64,000 nucleotides of DNA, from contig NZ_AQVB01000012.1 of the NCBI RefSeq assembly GCF_000372065.1, forward strand, positions 1 to 64,000. Direction: 5' to 3'. The notes beneath the pieces were generated by a model that saw only the letters and a list, made by a program, of their open reading frames with translations, ran no database searches and was not told where the DNA came from. Shown in pieces: positions 53,253 through 63,026 of the stretch. This DNA comes from Oligella urethralis DSM 7531 (GTDB lineage: Bacteria; Pseudomonadota; Gammaproteobacteria; Burkholderiales; Burkholderiaceae_B). Within the stretch, counting starts at the first letter, position 1. Each line of letters opens with the position of its first letter. Position numbers and translations under genes: made by a program.

Positions 53253-54203
53253 ATGTCTAAAGCCTCATTTGCACAGCCCCCGTCCGATCCCTTCACACAG
53301 CGCCGTGAAACACGGCGCGGGGTTCTTTATGCCCTGATGTGCTACTGCACTTGGGGGCTCTTTCCAATTTATTGGTCGCTACTTTCCAATCAAGGCTTAT
53401 CCGCTGCTCAATTAATGGGGCATCGCGTGCTGTGGGCTTCGGTTGTTGCGGTGTTATTGCTTTTTATCAGCAGACAGCAAAAGGACTTGGTAGCGCTATT
53501 TAAGCAGCCCAAAATGGTGGCATTTATCTTTTTGGCCTCAATGGCTTTAGGCCTTAATTGGTTATCCTATATTTACGGAGTATCCATCAATCGCGTGATA
53601 GAGGCGAGTCTAGGCTATTTTATGTCGCCCCTTATGAGTATCGCCTTGGCCAGAATCTTTATCGGTGAAAGAATTAACCGAGCCCAAAGTTTTGCCGTGG
53701 TACTTGCTTTAGCCGGTGTGCTATGGTTATAGATACTGGCCGGACATATCCCATGGATTGCCTTAATTATCAGTGGTTCATGGAGCTTATACAGCTTATT
53801 GCGTAAGCAGGCAGTACTACCTCTGATTCCGGGATTTGCGATCGAAACGCTGTTTTTGCTGCCATTTGCGCTGAGCTATTTAATCTATTTAAATAGCATC
53901 GGGGAATTCCACTTTTCAGATTTACCGATAAATATCATTTTATTAATTATCGGCACCGGCTTTATCACCGGCTTTCCTCTGCTGTTTTTCGGTGCCGCCG
54001 CTAAAAGGATCCGTCTCAATACCTTGGGTATCTTGCTCTACATTAATCCGACCATGCAATTTCTTATCGGTCTGTTAATTTTCAAAGAGCCCTTTGACGG
54101 TATGCGCTTTGTGGCCTATGTACTGGTTTGGATAGCGGTTATTATCTTTACCGGTAGTAGCTACAGAGCCTATAAAAAAGCAACGGCACGCGCAACACAC
54201 TAA
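53253..54203 (+). pseudogene. rarD: Second rarD copy, interrupted by an in-frame TAG
   Basis: A second EamA/RarD transporter. The reading frame holds from 53253 (GTG 53235 is an alternative) to a TAG at 53730-53732, in the sixth membrane segment (GVLWL-stop-ILAGHIPW). It then continues in the same frame to the TAA ending at 54203. The intact paralogue has alanine (GVLWLAILSGDIPW) at this codon. One nonsense change is the only lesion; both halves otherwise keep family motifs. This is a recent pseudogene, a suppressed stop or a sequencing error. Confidence 0.85.
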
Positions 54204-54212
54204 GCGACGCTA

Positions 54213-55349
54213 CTAAGGCGATAGCCCGGAATTACCCTGCTCTACCGGACTGGAAATGCTCATAAGCTTACGCTCCGGTCGGGCAAGTCGCTGACCACTA
54301 TGCGCAAAAACCACCCCATCAGCAGGACTTCTTACGGTGGTTTTAGCCAGACTAATAGGATCAACAATATCCACAATGGCTTGGCCCGCCTCTACCCAAT
54401 CACCGGGCTGCACCAGATAGACGGCAATACCTGAAGTCGGTGCATCGATATAGCAAAGACCGCCGAGCGGATGCGGTTCACGCACCATAGCCGGCAAGTC
54501 GAGACAACGCTCCTCCGGCAAACGTAAATAAGACTGATGATTTAAGTACTGTATAATCGCTTCTGCATCTTTAGAGGCTAAGTCATGAGACAGCTCATAC
54601 TCCCCTCTAAACTCGACAGTACTACCGATACAAGCCAATTCCAACGGCACCTCAGGGAAGTGGTTACGTAAACGCGGCCAGATTGAGTACAACACCTCAT
54701 CAAAAGAATTACTTCCCGAATCCTCAGACAGTAATTGACACTCACTACCCAAATAACGCGCTAAGGGCTCCAGTCGATGCCAAGACTCGGGGCAGCCATA
54801 CATATGTAAAACGGCGTGATTATCACAATGTAAATCCAATACAATATCCGCATCACAAGCCCAAGATAATAAAGTCTTATGCATTGAGTCCGTGGCGGTA
54901 ATCACCGCTATATCGTCAATCATTTGCTTTAAATAACGACGTAGCAGCTTGGTATTATCAGCGGCGCTCTCAGACCAAACAATACCCTCACGCTCAATCA
55001 CATCTATCAGTTTTGGGAAAAGATCAAAATGGGGCTTGATTAAACGATTAAAATTTTGTGCGCCGGCAAAATGAAAACGACCGATATGCTGATAATTCAG
55101 CATCTGCCCTAAACCGATTGGATTACAGAAAGGTACTAAAACAATACGTGCGTCTAAACGATCTTCCTGTTCCAATTTCAGTAAGGCTTGATGTAAATAA
55201 TACGCCACCAAAGAACCGGGTAATTCATCGCCATGGATACTGGCTTGCATATAAACTTTTTTGCCATTATCAGGACCGAAATGCAAGGCTGTCAGCTGAT
55301 AAGAAGTACCGGGTGTAGAGCCGATTAAGGTCACCGTTTCTTTTTGCAT
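54213..55349 (-). CDS. Succinylglutamate desuccinylase/aspartoacylase-family protein
   Basis: A 378-residue zinc carboxypeptidase-fold protein. The zinc motif ASIHGDELPG (HxxE) is near residue 39, and a later DLHCD supplies another ligand. The C-terminal beta domain (about residues 295-365: SGIAVYLVQPGDWVEAGQAIVDIVDP) resembles a lipoyl-like or efflux-adaptor hairpin, common in this M14-like branch. It is not in an arginine succinyltransferase cluster, so the exact AstE reaction is not supported. GGAG precedes the ATG. The substrate is unknown. Confidence 0.8.
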   Translation of the reverse strand: MQKETVTLIGSTPGTSYQLTALHFGPDNGKKVYMQASIHGDELPGSLVAYYLHQALLKLEQEDRLDARIVLVPFCNPIGLGQMLNYQHIGRFHFAGAQNFNRLIKPHFDLFPKLIDVIEREGIVWSESAADNTKLLRRYLKQMIDDIAVITATDSMHKTLLSWACDADIVLDLHCDNHAVLHMYGCPESWHRLEPLARYLGSECQLLSEDSGSNSFDEVLYSIWPRLRNHFPEVPLELACIGSTVEFRGEYELSHDLASKDAEAIIQYLNHQSYLRLPEERCLDLPAMVREPHPLGGLCYIDAPTSGIAVYLVQPGDWVEAGQAIVDIVDPISLAKTTVRSPADGVVFAHSGQRLARPERKLMSISSPVEQGNSGLSP

Positions 55350-55553
55350 AAAAACTCCGATATAAATGCATTTTCATCAAATTACACTGAAAAAAGGGTA
55401 AAAATCAACTGCTAAAACCGCGCTTTTAAAAAAATTTTGAGATCTCGCTATCTTCTGCTAACTTCACTTAACTAACAGCAAAATCACAACAAAAGCATTT
55501 GTAAAGTTTGCTATAAGGTAATAATATCATTAGCAGTTTAATTGGAGACATAC

Positions 55554-56534
55554 ATGGATACTATTACTTTATCGCGCACTGCTACGATTGCCGAGCTGCA
55601 AACTCAAAAATGGACCGTGAATCAGGTCATTGAGCTGTTTGAATTACCTTTTATGGAACTACTGTTCCAAGCCCAAAGCGTACACCGTCAGTTTCATAAA
55701 GTCGGTGAGGTGCAGTTATCGACGCTGCTATCAATTAAAACCGGCGGTTGCCCGGAGGATTGCAGCTATTGCCCTCAATCATCGCGCTACAATACCGATG
55801 TTGAAAAAGAAAAGCTGATGGCCGTTGAGGAGGTGGTTAAAGCCGCTAAAACCGCTAAGGAGCAAGGCGCATCACGTTTTTGTATGGGTGCCGCTTGGCG
55901 CGGCCCTAAGCAATACCAAATCGAAGTAGTGAGCGAAATGGTGCGCCAGGTCAAAGCCCTCGGTATGGAGACCTGCGTGACCCTCGGCATGCTCAAAGAC
56001 GGTCAAGCCGAGCAGCTTAAAGAAGCCGGCCTTGATTACTATAACCATAATATCGATACTGCGCCGGAGTTCTATGGCAGCATCATCACCACCCGTACCT
56101 ATCAGGATCGTCTGGACACGCTTGAACGGGTGCGTAATGCCGGAATTAATGTTTGCTGTGGTGGTATTGTAGGCTTAGGCGAATCACGTCGTGAACGCGC
56201 CGGTTTACTGGCTGAGTTGGCAAATATGAATCCACCACCCCAATCCGTGCCTATCAACCATCTCGTCAAGGTAGCCGGTACGCCATTAGCCGATGAAGAG
56301 GACCTGGATCCCTTTGAGTTTATTCGCACCATTGCCATTGCGCGTATTTTAATGCCACAATCCAAAGTGCGACTCTCCGCAGGGCGTGAGCAAATGGATG
56401 ACGGTACTCAAGCACTTTGCTTTATGGCCGGGGCCAACTCGATTTTCTACGGGGATTGCCTGCTTACCACCGCCAATCCGCAAAGAGAAAAGGATCAGGA
56501 ACTGTTTAAACGCTTAGGTTTATATAGTGCTTAA
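55554..56534 (+). CDS. bioB: Biotin synthase
   Basis: Radical-SAM enzyme inserting sulfur into dethiobiotin. It has 326 residues from ATG 55554, preceded by GGAGA at normal distance; an upstream TTG frame is not favoured. The radical-SAM cluster is [14 protein letters not shown] (CxxxCxxC, about residues 64-71). Cysteines in [10 protein letters not shown] and [14 protein letters not shown] and an arginine in VRLSAGRE bind the second cluster. The other bio genes are not adjacent. Confidence 0.96.
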   Translation: MDTITLSRTATIAELQTQKWTVNQVIELFELPFMELLFQAQSVHRQFHKVGEVQLSTLLSIKTGGCPEDCSYCPQSSRYNTDVEKEKLMAVEEVVKAAKTAKEQGASRFCMGAAWRGPKQYQIEVVSEMVRQVKALGMETCVTLGMLKDGQAEQLKEAGLDYYNHNIDTAPEFYGSIITTRTYQDRLDTLERVRNAGINVCCGGIVGLGESRRERAGLLAELANMNPPPQSVPINHLVKVAGTPLADEEDLDPFEFIRTIAIARILMPQSKVRLSAGREQMDDGTQALCFMAGANSIFYGDCLLTTANPQREKDQELFKRLGLYSA

Positions 56535-56578
56535 ATAGACTGTAAAACCATGCAATGCACGAATATCGTGCGCATAGA

Positions 56579-56607
56579 AAAACCCATGATACAAAATCAT
56601 GGGTTTT
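56579..56607. terminator. Bidirectional terminator bioB/uspA
   Basis: The 12-bp stem AAAACCCATGAT/ATCATGGGTTTT (56579-56590, 56596-56607) is followed by ATTTT on the plus strand, and by T-rich sequence on the minus strand. It sits between converging genes. Confidence 0.88.
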
Positions 56608-56630
56608 ATTTTGAGATGTTCAAAACGCAA

Positions 56631-57095
56631 TTACTCGTTAGAACCCTCTAAACGGTACACAAGTACAGATACCGGCGCCAACTGAATCACTTTAGTGGTC
56701 ACGCTACCTAAAAGTAAGCGAGATAAGCCGCTACGACCGTGGGTAGCGATGTAAATTAAATCACAACCATGCTCTTTAGCCGCCTCAACCACACCGTCAG
56801 CGACATTGTAGTTAGAAACAATCGCAGAAGTTGCTTTGACACCGGCAGTTGCAGCACGATCCATCACAGGCTGTAAGTACTCCTCAGCTTCCTTACGTGC
56901 AGCCTCTTCATAATCCGCGTCAGAAATAGCATAAGATGCAGCCACACCGTCAAAACCGACTAAAGTGGAAAATGGCTGAGTCACGTTTAATACAACGATT
57001 TCCGCACCGATTTGACGAGCAAATGAAATACCGGAATTTGCTGTTTGAGAAGAAATATCTGAACCGTCAATGGGTAATAAAATCTTTTTATACAT
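56631..57095 (-). CDS. uspA: Universal stress protein, UspA family
   Basis: A 154-residue single-domain protein with the Rossmann-like start MYKKILLPIDGSDISSQTA. The ATP-binding loop ATHGRSGLSRLLLGSVTTKV is near the C-terminus, so it is probably a nucleotide-binding type. AAGGAG precedes the ATG. It lies 14 bases behind the DUF442 gene, forming a two-gene operon; its exact role is unknown. Confidence 0.92.
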   Translation of the reverse strand: MYKKILLPIDGSDISSQTANSGISFARQIGAEIVVLNVTQPFSTLVGFDGVAASYAISDADYEEAARKEAEEYLQPVMDRAATAGVKATSAIVSNYNVADGVVEAAKEHGCDLIYIATHGRSGLSRLLLGSVTTKVIQLAPVSVLVYRLEGSNE

Positions 57096-57109
57096 AAAAT
57101 ATCTCCTTG

Positions 57110-57460
57110 TTAAGATTCTCTAGCTGCTGCCAAGGCATAAGTGGTTGCACTACGGTTGCCGCTACGACAGTAGGCTAACACAGGCTTAGGCAATGTTTCA
57201 ATCACTATTGCAAACTCCTCGATATCAGCCTCGGTCGGTCCGCCGCTGATAATAGGCAAATAAACCGCTGTCATGCCCAAACTCTCTGCCAAGCTAATCA
57301 TCTCCTGCGAGGTAGGCTGCTCGGGCCCACCCTCACCATCAGGGCGATTAATCAATAAGGATTTAAAACCCTGCTGAGCGGCAGCACGCACCTCATCCGG
57401 GGTCAATTGAGGAGCTACAGCATAGTCCTCGTTAAGCTGTGTAAAGGATGTTTGACTCAT
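57110..57460 (-). CDS. DUF442 phosphatase/sulfurtransferase-like protein
   Basis: A 116-residue protein of the TIGR01244/DUF442 family. The signature LAYCRSGNRSATTYALA has the CX5R loop of tyrosine-phosphatase-like folds (about residues 100-106). In the BLH/Blh proteins this domain is joined to a metallo-beta-lactamase-fold sulfur dioxygenase; here it stands alone. The start is ATG 57460, with AAGG about 10 bases upstream. It is co-transcribed with the UspA gene. A role in sulfide or sulfane sulfur handling is inferred from relatives only. Confidence 0.8.
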   Translation of the reverse strand: MSQTSFTQLNEDYAVAPQLTPDEVRAAAQQGFKSLLINRPDGEGGPEQPTSQEMISLAESLGMTAVYLPIISGGPTEADIEEFAIVIETLPKPVLAYCRSGNRSATTYALAAARES

Positions 57461-57657
57461 AAACAATTTGCCTTAAAAAATAAGTTTATACTCTTATTAT
57501 AAACATCTTCATTATGAATTAAAGAAATAATTAAAGTATTTTTTGTGCTAAAAAATTATATTAAGCTCATTTAAATACCGCTACGACTAAATCATGATGA
57601 TGCCCATAAGCTGCATGATTAGCGCAAGCAGATTGAGCAATACCTGCGACGGCTCAG

Positions 57658-58371
57658 CTACTTACAGCGATGCCACAGCGACTCACCATCGACTGCTTTG
57701 TCCAGCACCTCCACATAGGCAGCATGCTCGGCCAGTTCCGCGGCATCGGCGCTAATCACCGGCAGATTGAAAGTGCCGATTAAAGCGCTAGCGGCCACCA
57801 CCTCAGTCGGTGTTGATACTTGCGGGTCGTCCTGCAAGGAATCAAGTAAGCCGAACTGCTCACGTGTCATGGCTAACCAGACATCAGCAAGCAGCTCCGC
57901 ATCCAGTAATGCACCATGCAATACTCGATGCTCATTAGAAACGCCTAAGCGATCACAAAGTGCATCCAAGCTATTACGCTGACCGGGAAACTTAGCGCGC
58001 GCCAAGGCTAAAGTGTCAGTAATTTTGGCAGCAATCTCCTCAAGCGCTGGGATCTGATAGCGAGCAAATTCCGCATTTAAAAAGCCCACGTCAAAGGCTG
58101 CATTATGAATTAATAACTCCGCCCCACTCAGATAGTCTGCAATCTCCTGCGCATGCTGTTCGAATGTATTAAACTGGCTTAAAAACTCAGTGGTTAAACC
58201 ATGCACCGCCAACGCACCCGGATCCGACTCGCGCTCGGGATTGAAGTATAAATGTAGATTATTCCCAGTCGGCTCACGATTAACTAACTCAATACAACCG
58301 ATTTCAATGATACGGTCACCCTGGTGAGCATCCATGCCCGTGGTTTCCGTATCCAAAACGATTTGACGCAT
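57658..58371 (-). CDS. dnaQ: DNA polymerase III epsilon subunit
   Basis: 3'-5' proofreading exonuclease of the replicase. 237 residues from ATG 58371. DEDDh motifs: LDTETTG with D7 and E9, the central NAAFDVGFLN, and HRVLHGALLDAELLADVW. The C-terminus (LWHRCK) is shorter and unlike the E. coli polymerase-binding tail. In E. coli dnaQ neighbours rnhA; here it is about 5 kb away with fabI, mltD and gloB between. Confidence 0.93.
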   Translation of the reverse strand: MRQIVLDTETTGMDAHQGDRIIEIGCIELVNREPTGNNLHLYFNPERESDPGALAVHGLTTEFLSQFNTFEQHAQEIADYLSGAELLIHNAAFDVGFLNAEFARYQIPALEEIAAKITDTLALARAKFPGQRNSLDALCDRLGVSNEHRVLHGALLDAELLADVWLAMTREQFGLLDSLQDDPQVSTPTEVVAASALIGTFNLPVISADAAELAEHAAYVEVLDKAVDGESLWHRCK

Positions 58372-58435
58372 CTCTATACCGCTACAAAATAAAAAGGGTC
58401 TAGGCAAATACGCTAGCTAGACCCTAAACATGCAA

Positions 58436-59218
58436 TTAAAGACCGGACACCACAGCGTTAAAGCCGGCATCCACGTGGAGAATTTCACCAGTGATGCCGG
58501 AGGCTAAATCAGACAAGAGGAAAGCAGCGGACTTGCCCACGTCGTCAATATTGACACCGCGCTTAAGCGGTGCGTGCTGCTCAACAAAATTAAAGATATA
58601 GTTAAAGTCCTTAATCCCGGCAGCGGCTAAGGTTTTAATCGGACCTGCAGAGATACCATTAACACGGATACCCTTTTCACCGACGGCTTTCGCTAAATAG
58701 CGCACACTTGCCTCTAGCGATGCCTTAGCTAAACCCATCATATTGTAATGGGTGATCGCACGCTCAGCACCTAGGTAGGTTAGGGTGAGAAAGTTACCCT
58801 GACGCTTTTCAACTAAAGGTAAAAACTCCTTGGCCAAGGCCGCAAAACTATAAGCGGAAATATCATGTGCGGAACGGAAGTTTTCACGGTTATAGCCATC
58901 TAAAAAATTACCAGCAATTGACTCCCGTGGGGCAAAACCGATAGAGTGCACCACACCATCAATCCCATCAGCCCAATGCTCGCCGATCGCCTTAACACAG
59001 TTCGTAATGCTTTCATCGGAAGAAACATCACAGGGCACCACGATATTGCTGCCAAACTCCTCAGCAAATTCCTTGACCCGACCCTCAAAACGCTCTCCAA
59101 CATAGGTAAATGCTAATTCAGCACCCTGTTCATGACACGCTTTGGCAATACCGTAGGCAATCGAACGATTTGAAATCAAACCGGTCAATACAATTCGTTT
59201 ATTCGCTAAAAAACCCAT
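58436..59218 (-). CDS. fabI: Enoyl-[acyl-carrier-protein] reductase (NADH)
   Basis: Reduces trans-2-enoyl-ACP in fatty acid elongation; the triclosan target. A 260-residue short-chain dehydrogenase from ATG 59218. Cofactor site GLISNRSIAYGIA, catalytic Y-x6-K in ITHYNMMGLAKASLE, and SAGPIKTLAAAGI. An upstream in-frame start would add 12 residues outside the family. It lies 64 bases before dnaQ on the same strand. Confidence 0.96.
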   Translation of the reverse strand: MGFLANKRIVLTGLISNRSIAYGIAKACHEQGAELAFTYVGERFEGRVKEFAEEFGSNIVVPCDVSSDESITNCVKAIGEHWADGIDGVVHSIGFAPRESIAGNFLDGYNRENFRSAHDISAYSFAALAKEFLPLVEKRQGNFLTLTYLGAERAITHYNMMGLAKASLEASVRYLAKAVGEKGIRVNGISAGPIKTLAAAGIKDFNYIFNFVEQHAPLKRGVNIDDVGKSAAFLLSDLASGITGEILHVDAGFNAVVSGL

Positions 59219-59285
59219 GAATTTTCCCGTAATTTTTTCGTTATTTACAATCAATTAATTATAACTGCTTTTTACAAATAAGGAA

Positions 59286-59312
59286 TGCCTAAACCCGACT
59301 AGGGCTTAGGCA
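59286..59312. terminator. Hairpin between mltD and fabI
   Basis: The stem TGCCTAAaCCC/GGGcTTAGGCA (one mismatch; 59286-59296, 59302-59312) lies downstream of mltD on the minus strand. The minus-strand tail has few T, so it is a moderate terminator at best. Confidence 0.45.
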
Positions 59313-59338
59313 AGTAAATTTATTGGCGCTAGCTAAGA

Positions 59339-61192
59339 CTAACCCTCAGCACCCGAGTTTGGTAGTCTTAAGACCATACCCGCTTTTAAACCATCCACGG
59401 TGATGTTATTAAGTGCAGCTAAGTCATTAACCGTGGTGTGGTATTGACGGGCTAATGAATACAGCGTCTCACCCTTAGCCACACGGTGGCTAGCTGGATT
59501 ACGTGCAACCGTAGGCGCCGCTGGCACAGCTGGCGGCTGGTAAGCAGCCGTACGCACTCTTGGTGCACTACTTGTCGGTTCACTACCCCAACTCACACGC
59601 TGAGCCACTGGACCGCTACGCTGAACAGTGGAGGCTGCTCTCGCCGCCAGAGATTGATTAGCACCAACATTAGGCAGCATCGCTGTCGGCTGTTCACTAA
59701 GGGCAGCAGTGGTAGTGACACTCGCTGCACTGCTTGAAGATGTAGCCTGCGGACGATTAGCCGCAAGCGCTGGCACCGCAGTCGCCATAGAACCATCGGC
59801 ACGAATTAAATCGGCTAATGGATCCACCGTGCCACTAGCTGACGCGGGGCTCGAATTGCTAGCCACCAATGCTGCCGAAGTCGCTCGTGGTGTCGTTGAT
59901 GCAGGACGTGCGGCAGGCGCAGGTGCTGGTACGCGCTGTTGCGCTAAAGCAGGCGTCGCTGCTGGCGGAGGATTAACTGCGGAGGCCGGCAATCGAGTGC
60001 GCTCAATTAAAGCTAGCATCATATCAGGACCAGCACTGGCAGCAGGCATAGGCTGTTGCACAGGCGCTGGCGGCGTAGCACGAATACCTGAGGGCGAAGC
60101 GCTAGGTGAAATACCACTACCCCGAGGCACCATCAAGGTGCGGCTATTGATAGCAACGGTTTGCTTAGCCGTGTAACCATTTAATTGCTTTAATAAGGCT
60201 AAATCCACGCCTAAACGCTGTGCAATATCGGCCAAAGCCTCACCCGATCTAGGTGTATAACCTGAATAAGAGGCCAAATTACCCTTGTAATTCGCTAGGT
60301 TCTTTTTATAAGAAGCGACATTGGCCTTGGGAATCAGAATACGTTGACCATGCTCAGCTAAAATCACCGGCCGATGGAATTGTGGATTCATCTCCTTGAA
60401 CTCACTCAAGGACATACCGGCTAGCTTAGCGGCTACTTCAATGTCAATATCAACAGTCTTATTGACCTCTTCAAAGTAAGGCTGATCTGGCACGTGCGGC
60501 AAGGTGATGCCGTACTTCGCAGGCTGACTAATAATACGCTTAAACGCCATCAACTTAGGTACATAGTCACGCGTTTCTTGTGGCATGTTAAGCGAGAGAT
60601 AATCTGTACCTCGACCCTGAGCTGCATTACGATCGCGGGCCCGCTTGACCGAGCCCTGCCCCCAGTTATAAGAAGCTAAGGCTAAATGCCAGTCATTACC
60701 CTGGAAATTATATAAATAAGCCAAGTAATTAATGGCCGCTTGCGTTGAACTCACCGGATCACGGCGATCGTCACGCCACCAATTTTGTGTCAAATTAAAA
60801 TCAGTACCGGTGGCTGGCATAAACTGCCACAAACCGGATGCCTTGACCCGCGACAGTGCCGTGGTGTTATACGCACTCTCGACAAATGGCAAGAGCGCCA
60901 ATTCGGTCGGCATACCACGCTTTTGTAGCTCGGTAGTGACATAGTAAATATACTTCGCCGAGCGATTGGCCATGGTTTGCACCGAGCCAGGGCGCTTTGT
61001 GTAGTAGTTAACCCAATAATCTACCCGACTGTCTCTCAGATCAGGCATTGCGTAACCGGCGCGAATCCTATCCCATACGTTGTTATAGTGTTTGGAAGTA
61101 GCTGCTGTATTACTCTTGAGGTTTCCGCCCGTAGACGAGCAACCACTGATAATCGCAGTCGTTGCTAACAAAGCGTAAACTAATAATCTCAT
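59339..61192 (-). CDS. mltD: Membrane-bound lytic murein transglycosylase D
   Basis: A 617-residue outer-membrane lipoprotein that cleaves the glycan strand of murein. The signal peptide ends in a lipobox (IISGC, cysteine at about residue 18). The SLT domain carries the catalytic glutamate in LPFVESAYNTTALSRVKASGLWQFMP. A degenerate LysM-like segment (GYTPRSGEALADIAQRLGVD, about 315-360) follows. Then comes a low-complexity linker of about 190 residues rich in A, P, S and T. The C-terminus is a clear LysM (HRVAKGETLYSLARQYHTTVNDL). It neighbours gloB, as in E. coli. Confidence 0.92.
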   Translation of the reverse strand: MRLLVYALLATTAIISGCSSTGGNLKSNTAATSKHYNNVWDRIRAGYAMPDLRDSRVDYWVNYYTKRPGSVQTMANRSAKYIYYVTTELQKRGMPTELALLPFVESAYNTTALSRVKASGLWQFMPATGTDFNLTQNWWRDDRRDPVSSTQAAINYLAYLYNFQGNDWHLALASYNWGQGSVKRARDRNAAQGRGTDYLSLNMPQETRDYVPKLMAFKRIISQPAKYGITLPHVPDQPYFEEVNKTVDIDIEVAAKLAGMSLSEFKEMNPQFHRPVILAEHGQRILIPKANVASYKKNLANYKGNLASYSGYTPRSGEALADIAQRLGVDLALLKQLNGYTAKQTVAINSRTLMVPRGSGISPSASPSGIRATPPAPVQQPMPAASAGPDMMLALIERTRLPASAVNPPPAATPALAQQRVPAPAPAARPASTTPRATSAALVASNSSPASASGTVDPLADLIRADGSMATAVPALAANRPQATSSSSAASVTTTAALSEQPTAMLPNVGANQSLAARAASTVQRSGPVAQRVSWGSEPTSSAPRVRTAAYQPPAVPAAPTVARNPASHRVAKGETLYSLARQYHTTVNDLAALNNITVDGLKAGMVLRLPNSGAEG

Positions 61193-61326
61193 AATCAGAA
61201 GACCTTGCTTTTTAAATTTGATCTAAGAGATGAATCAAAAAATTGCTATGCATTATAAAGCAAAAAAACTGCTTTACGAGCGCATCAACTCAAAAAAATC
61301 ATCTATCACTACACGAGCTAAATAAG

Positions 61327-62118
61327 CTATGAATGATTTTTCCACTCACGTAAGGTGCCAAAAACCGCCGCAGGCCCATCTAAGGTCGTGCCGGCATAGG
61401 ACTCGGCCGCCGCAATCACGGACTGCTCACGCACGCGCATAAAGGGATTCGTCGCCCTCTCCTCCGCAATCGTGGTCGGTAAGGTGGGTAAATCCTGTGC
61501 TCTAAGCTCACGAGCCCGCCGCTGCCAAGCCAATAAGGCCTGATTGGCAGGCTCAACCTGTAAGGCCCAATCAATATTACTCAGAGTATATTCATGGGCA
61601 CAATATATACTAGTATTTTGCGGCAAATTGATAAATTTATCAATACTTTGCAGCATTAATCTAGAATCTCCTTCAAATATTCTGCCACAACCACAGGAAA
61701 ATAAAGTGTCGCCACAGAATAGCACCGGCTGCTGTGCATTGATGGTGCCTGTATAAGCAATATGTCCTAGGGTATGGCCCGGCACCTCGAGTACCTGCAG
61801 CTCCGTATCGATGCCCTTTATTTGAACGCGATCGCCCTCCTTTAGCTCATGACTCAGTGCGGGTATGGGCCGACTTTCAAAGGCCGGACCATAAACATCC
61901 GCTCCATATTTATCGACTAATGCTCGCACCCCACCGGTATGGTCATCATGGTGATGGGTAATCAAAATCGCCTTTAGCGTTAAGCCCTTGGACTCCAACT
62001 CACGCAGCACCGGTGCCGCTTGACCTGGGTCCACCACTGCTGCCGTATCCCCTTGGCGCATAATCCATATATAATTATCATTAAATGCGGGTATTGGATA
62101 AATCTCGATGTTATTCAT
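61327..62118 (-). CDS. gloB: Hydroxyacylglutathione hydrolase (glyoxalase II)
   Basis: Hydrolyses S-lactoylglutathione in methylglyoxal detoxification. A 263-residue metallo-beta-lactamase fold. Dinuclear metal motif ITHHHDDHTGG, third histidine in EVPGHTLGHIAY, bridging aspartate in FCGDTLFSCGCGRIFEG and the histidine of YCAHEYTLSN. The C-terminal substrate domain contains FMRVRE. It is divergent from the yafS-like gene with about 36 bases between starts, matching the E. coli layout. Confidence 0.95.
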   Translation of the reverse strand: MNNIEIYPIPAFNDNYIWIMRQGDTAAVVDPGQAAPVLRELESKGLTLKAILITHHHDDHTGGVRALVDKYGADVYGPAFESRPIPALSHELKEGDRVQIKGIDTELQVLEVPGHTLGHIAYTGTINAQQPVLFCGDTLFSCGCGRIFEGDSRLMLQSIDKFINLPQNTSIYCAHEYTLSNIDWALQVEPANQALLAWQRRARELRAQDLPTLPTTIAEERATNPFMRVREQSVIAAAESYAGTTLDGPAAVFGTLREWKNHS

Positions 62119-62154
62119 AGCTCCCCTCCTGATAGCTTAATTTTGAAGACGAAT

Positions 62155-63015
62155 GTGCAGAACCGTAATCTCCACCAAATCTCGCTTGATGAGTGGCTAA
62201 GCACCCCCATGGGTCAATTAGTCGCCGACTGGATGGAAGCCAAGGCTGATGACTTACTAGCCAATGTATTCGGCTATAGTGCCTTGCAACTAGGCTTGCC
62301 GGACTACGACCTGATGCGTAAAAACCGCATTCGAACCAAGGTTATTCTAACCCAAGATGATTTAAACCATCGCAATCCGGCACCGACTGATACAGATGAG
62401 GAGTCTATAAGCACTGAGGATCTGCCCTACCAGAATGAACTTGAGGCTATTTACTACCAACGCAAAGATATTCCACCAAGCGATAGCGCTAACAAAAGCC
62501 CTGAGGATGCTAATCAGCTGCACTTAAACTATGAGAACGAATCGGTGGATCTGGTGATCCTGCCCTTTACCTTAGACTGCTATGCCCAGCCACATCAGCT
62601 GTTACGCGAGGTTGAGCGAATACTGCTACATGAAGGGCGCTTATTAATTTTTGGCTTTAATCCTTACAGTCTTTGGGGGCTACGCAACCGATTCTCGCGT
62701 TTTCCCTACCTGCCTGTGCCTAATAAACAGCAAATTTCACTACAAAAGACCAAGGATTGGCTACAATTACTGTCCTTTGAAATTGATCGGGGCCAATTAG
62801 CTTGCTATGAACCCGCCTTAATGAGTAGCCGTTGGTTAAGCAAGTTTGCTTTTATGAACAAAGCGGGTAACCGTTGGTGGCCCTTAGCCGGTGCAGTATT
62901 CTATGTATCCGCTATTAAGCGTCATGCCAATCCAAACTTAGTGGGCGCAGTCAACTTCAAAAAACCAAAAAAGGCACTCAAGCCAGCGATAGTAGCAACC
63001 AAGAACAAGTTTTAA
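62155..63015 (+). CDS. yafS: YafS-like methyltransferase-fold protein
   Basis: A class I methyltransferase-like protein of about 286 residues, start uncertain: in-frame GTG 62155 and TTG 62143 lie between gloB and the conserved region, while the first ATG is well inside it (62212). GAAGACGA before the GTG may serve as ribosome site. The later half matches the Methyltransf_11 pattern ([42 protein letters not shown]), but the SAM-binding glycine loop is degenerate. The gloB-yafS-rnhA order supports the name. The substrate is unknown. Confidence 0.75.
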   Translation: MQNRNLHQISLDEWLSTPMGQLVADWMEAKADDLLANVFGYSALQLGLPDYDLMRKNRIRTKVILTQDDLNHRNPAPTDTDEESISTEDLPYQNELEAIYYQRKDIPPSDSANKSPEDANQLHLNYENESVDLVILPFTLDCYAQPHQLLREVERILLHEGRLLIFGFNPYSLWGLRNRFSRFPYLPVPNKQQISLQKTKDWLQLLSFEIDRGQLACYEPALMSSRWLSKFAFMNKAGNRWWPLAGAVFYVSAIKRHANPNLVGAVNFKKPKKALKPAIVATKNKF

Positions 63016-63026
63016 ACGAGGTCATT

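Noticed and set aside
53235-53732. Two separate half-length transporter genes
   Set aside because: Both halves are in one frame across a single TAG and align to one RarD protein, so they are one interrupted gene.
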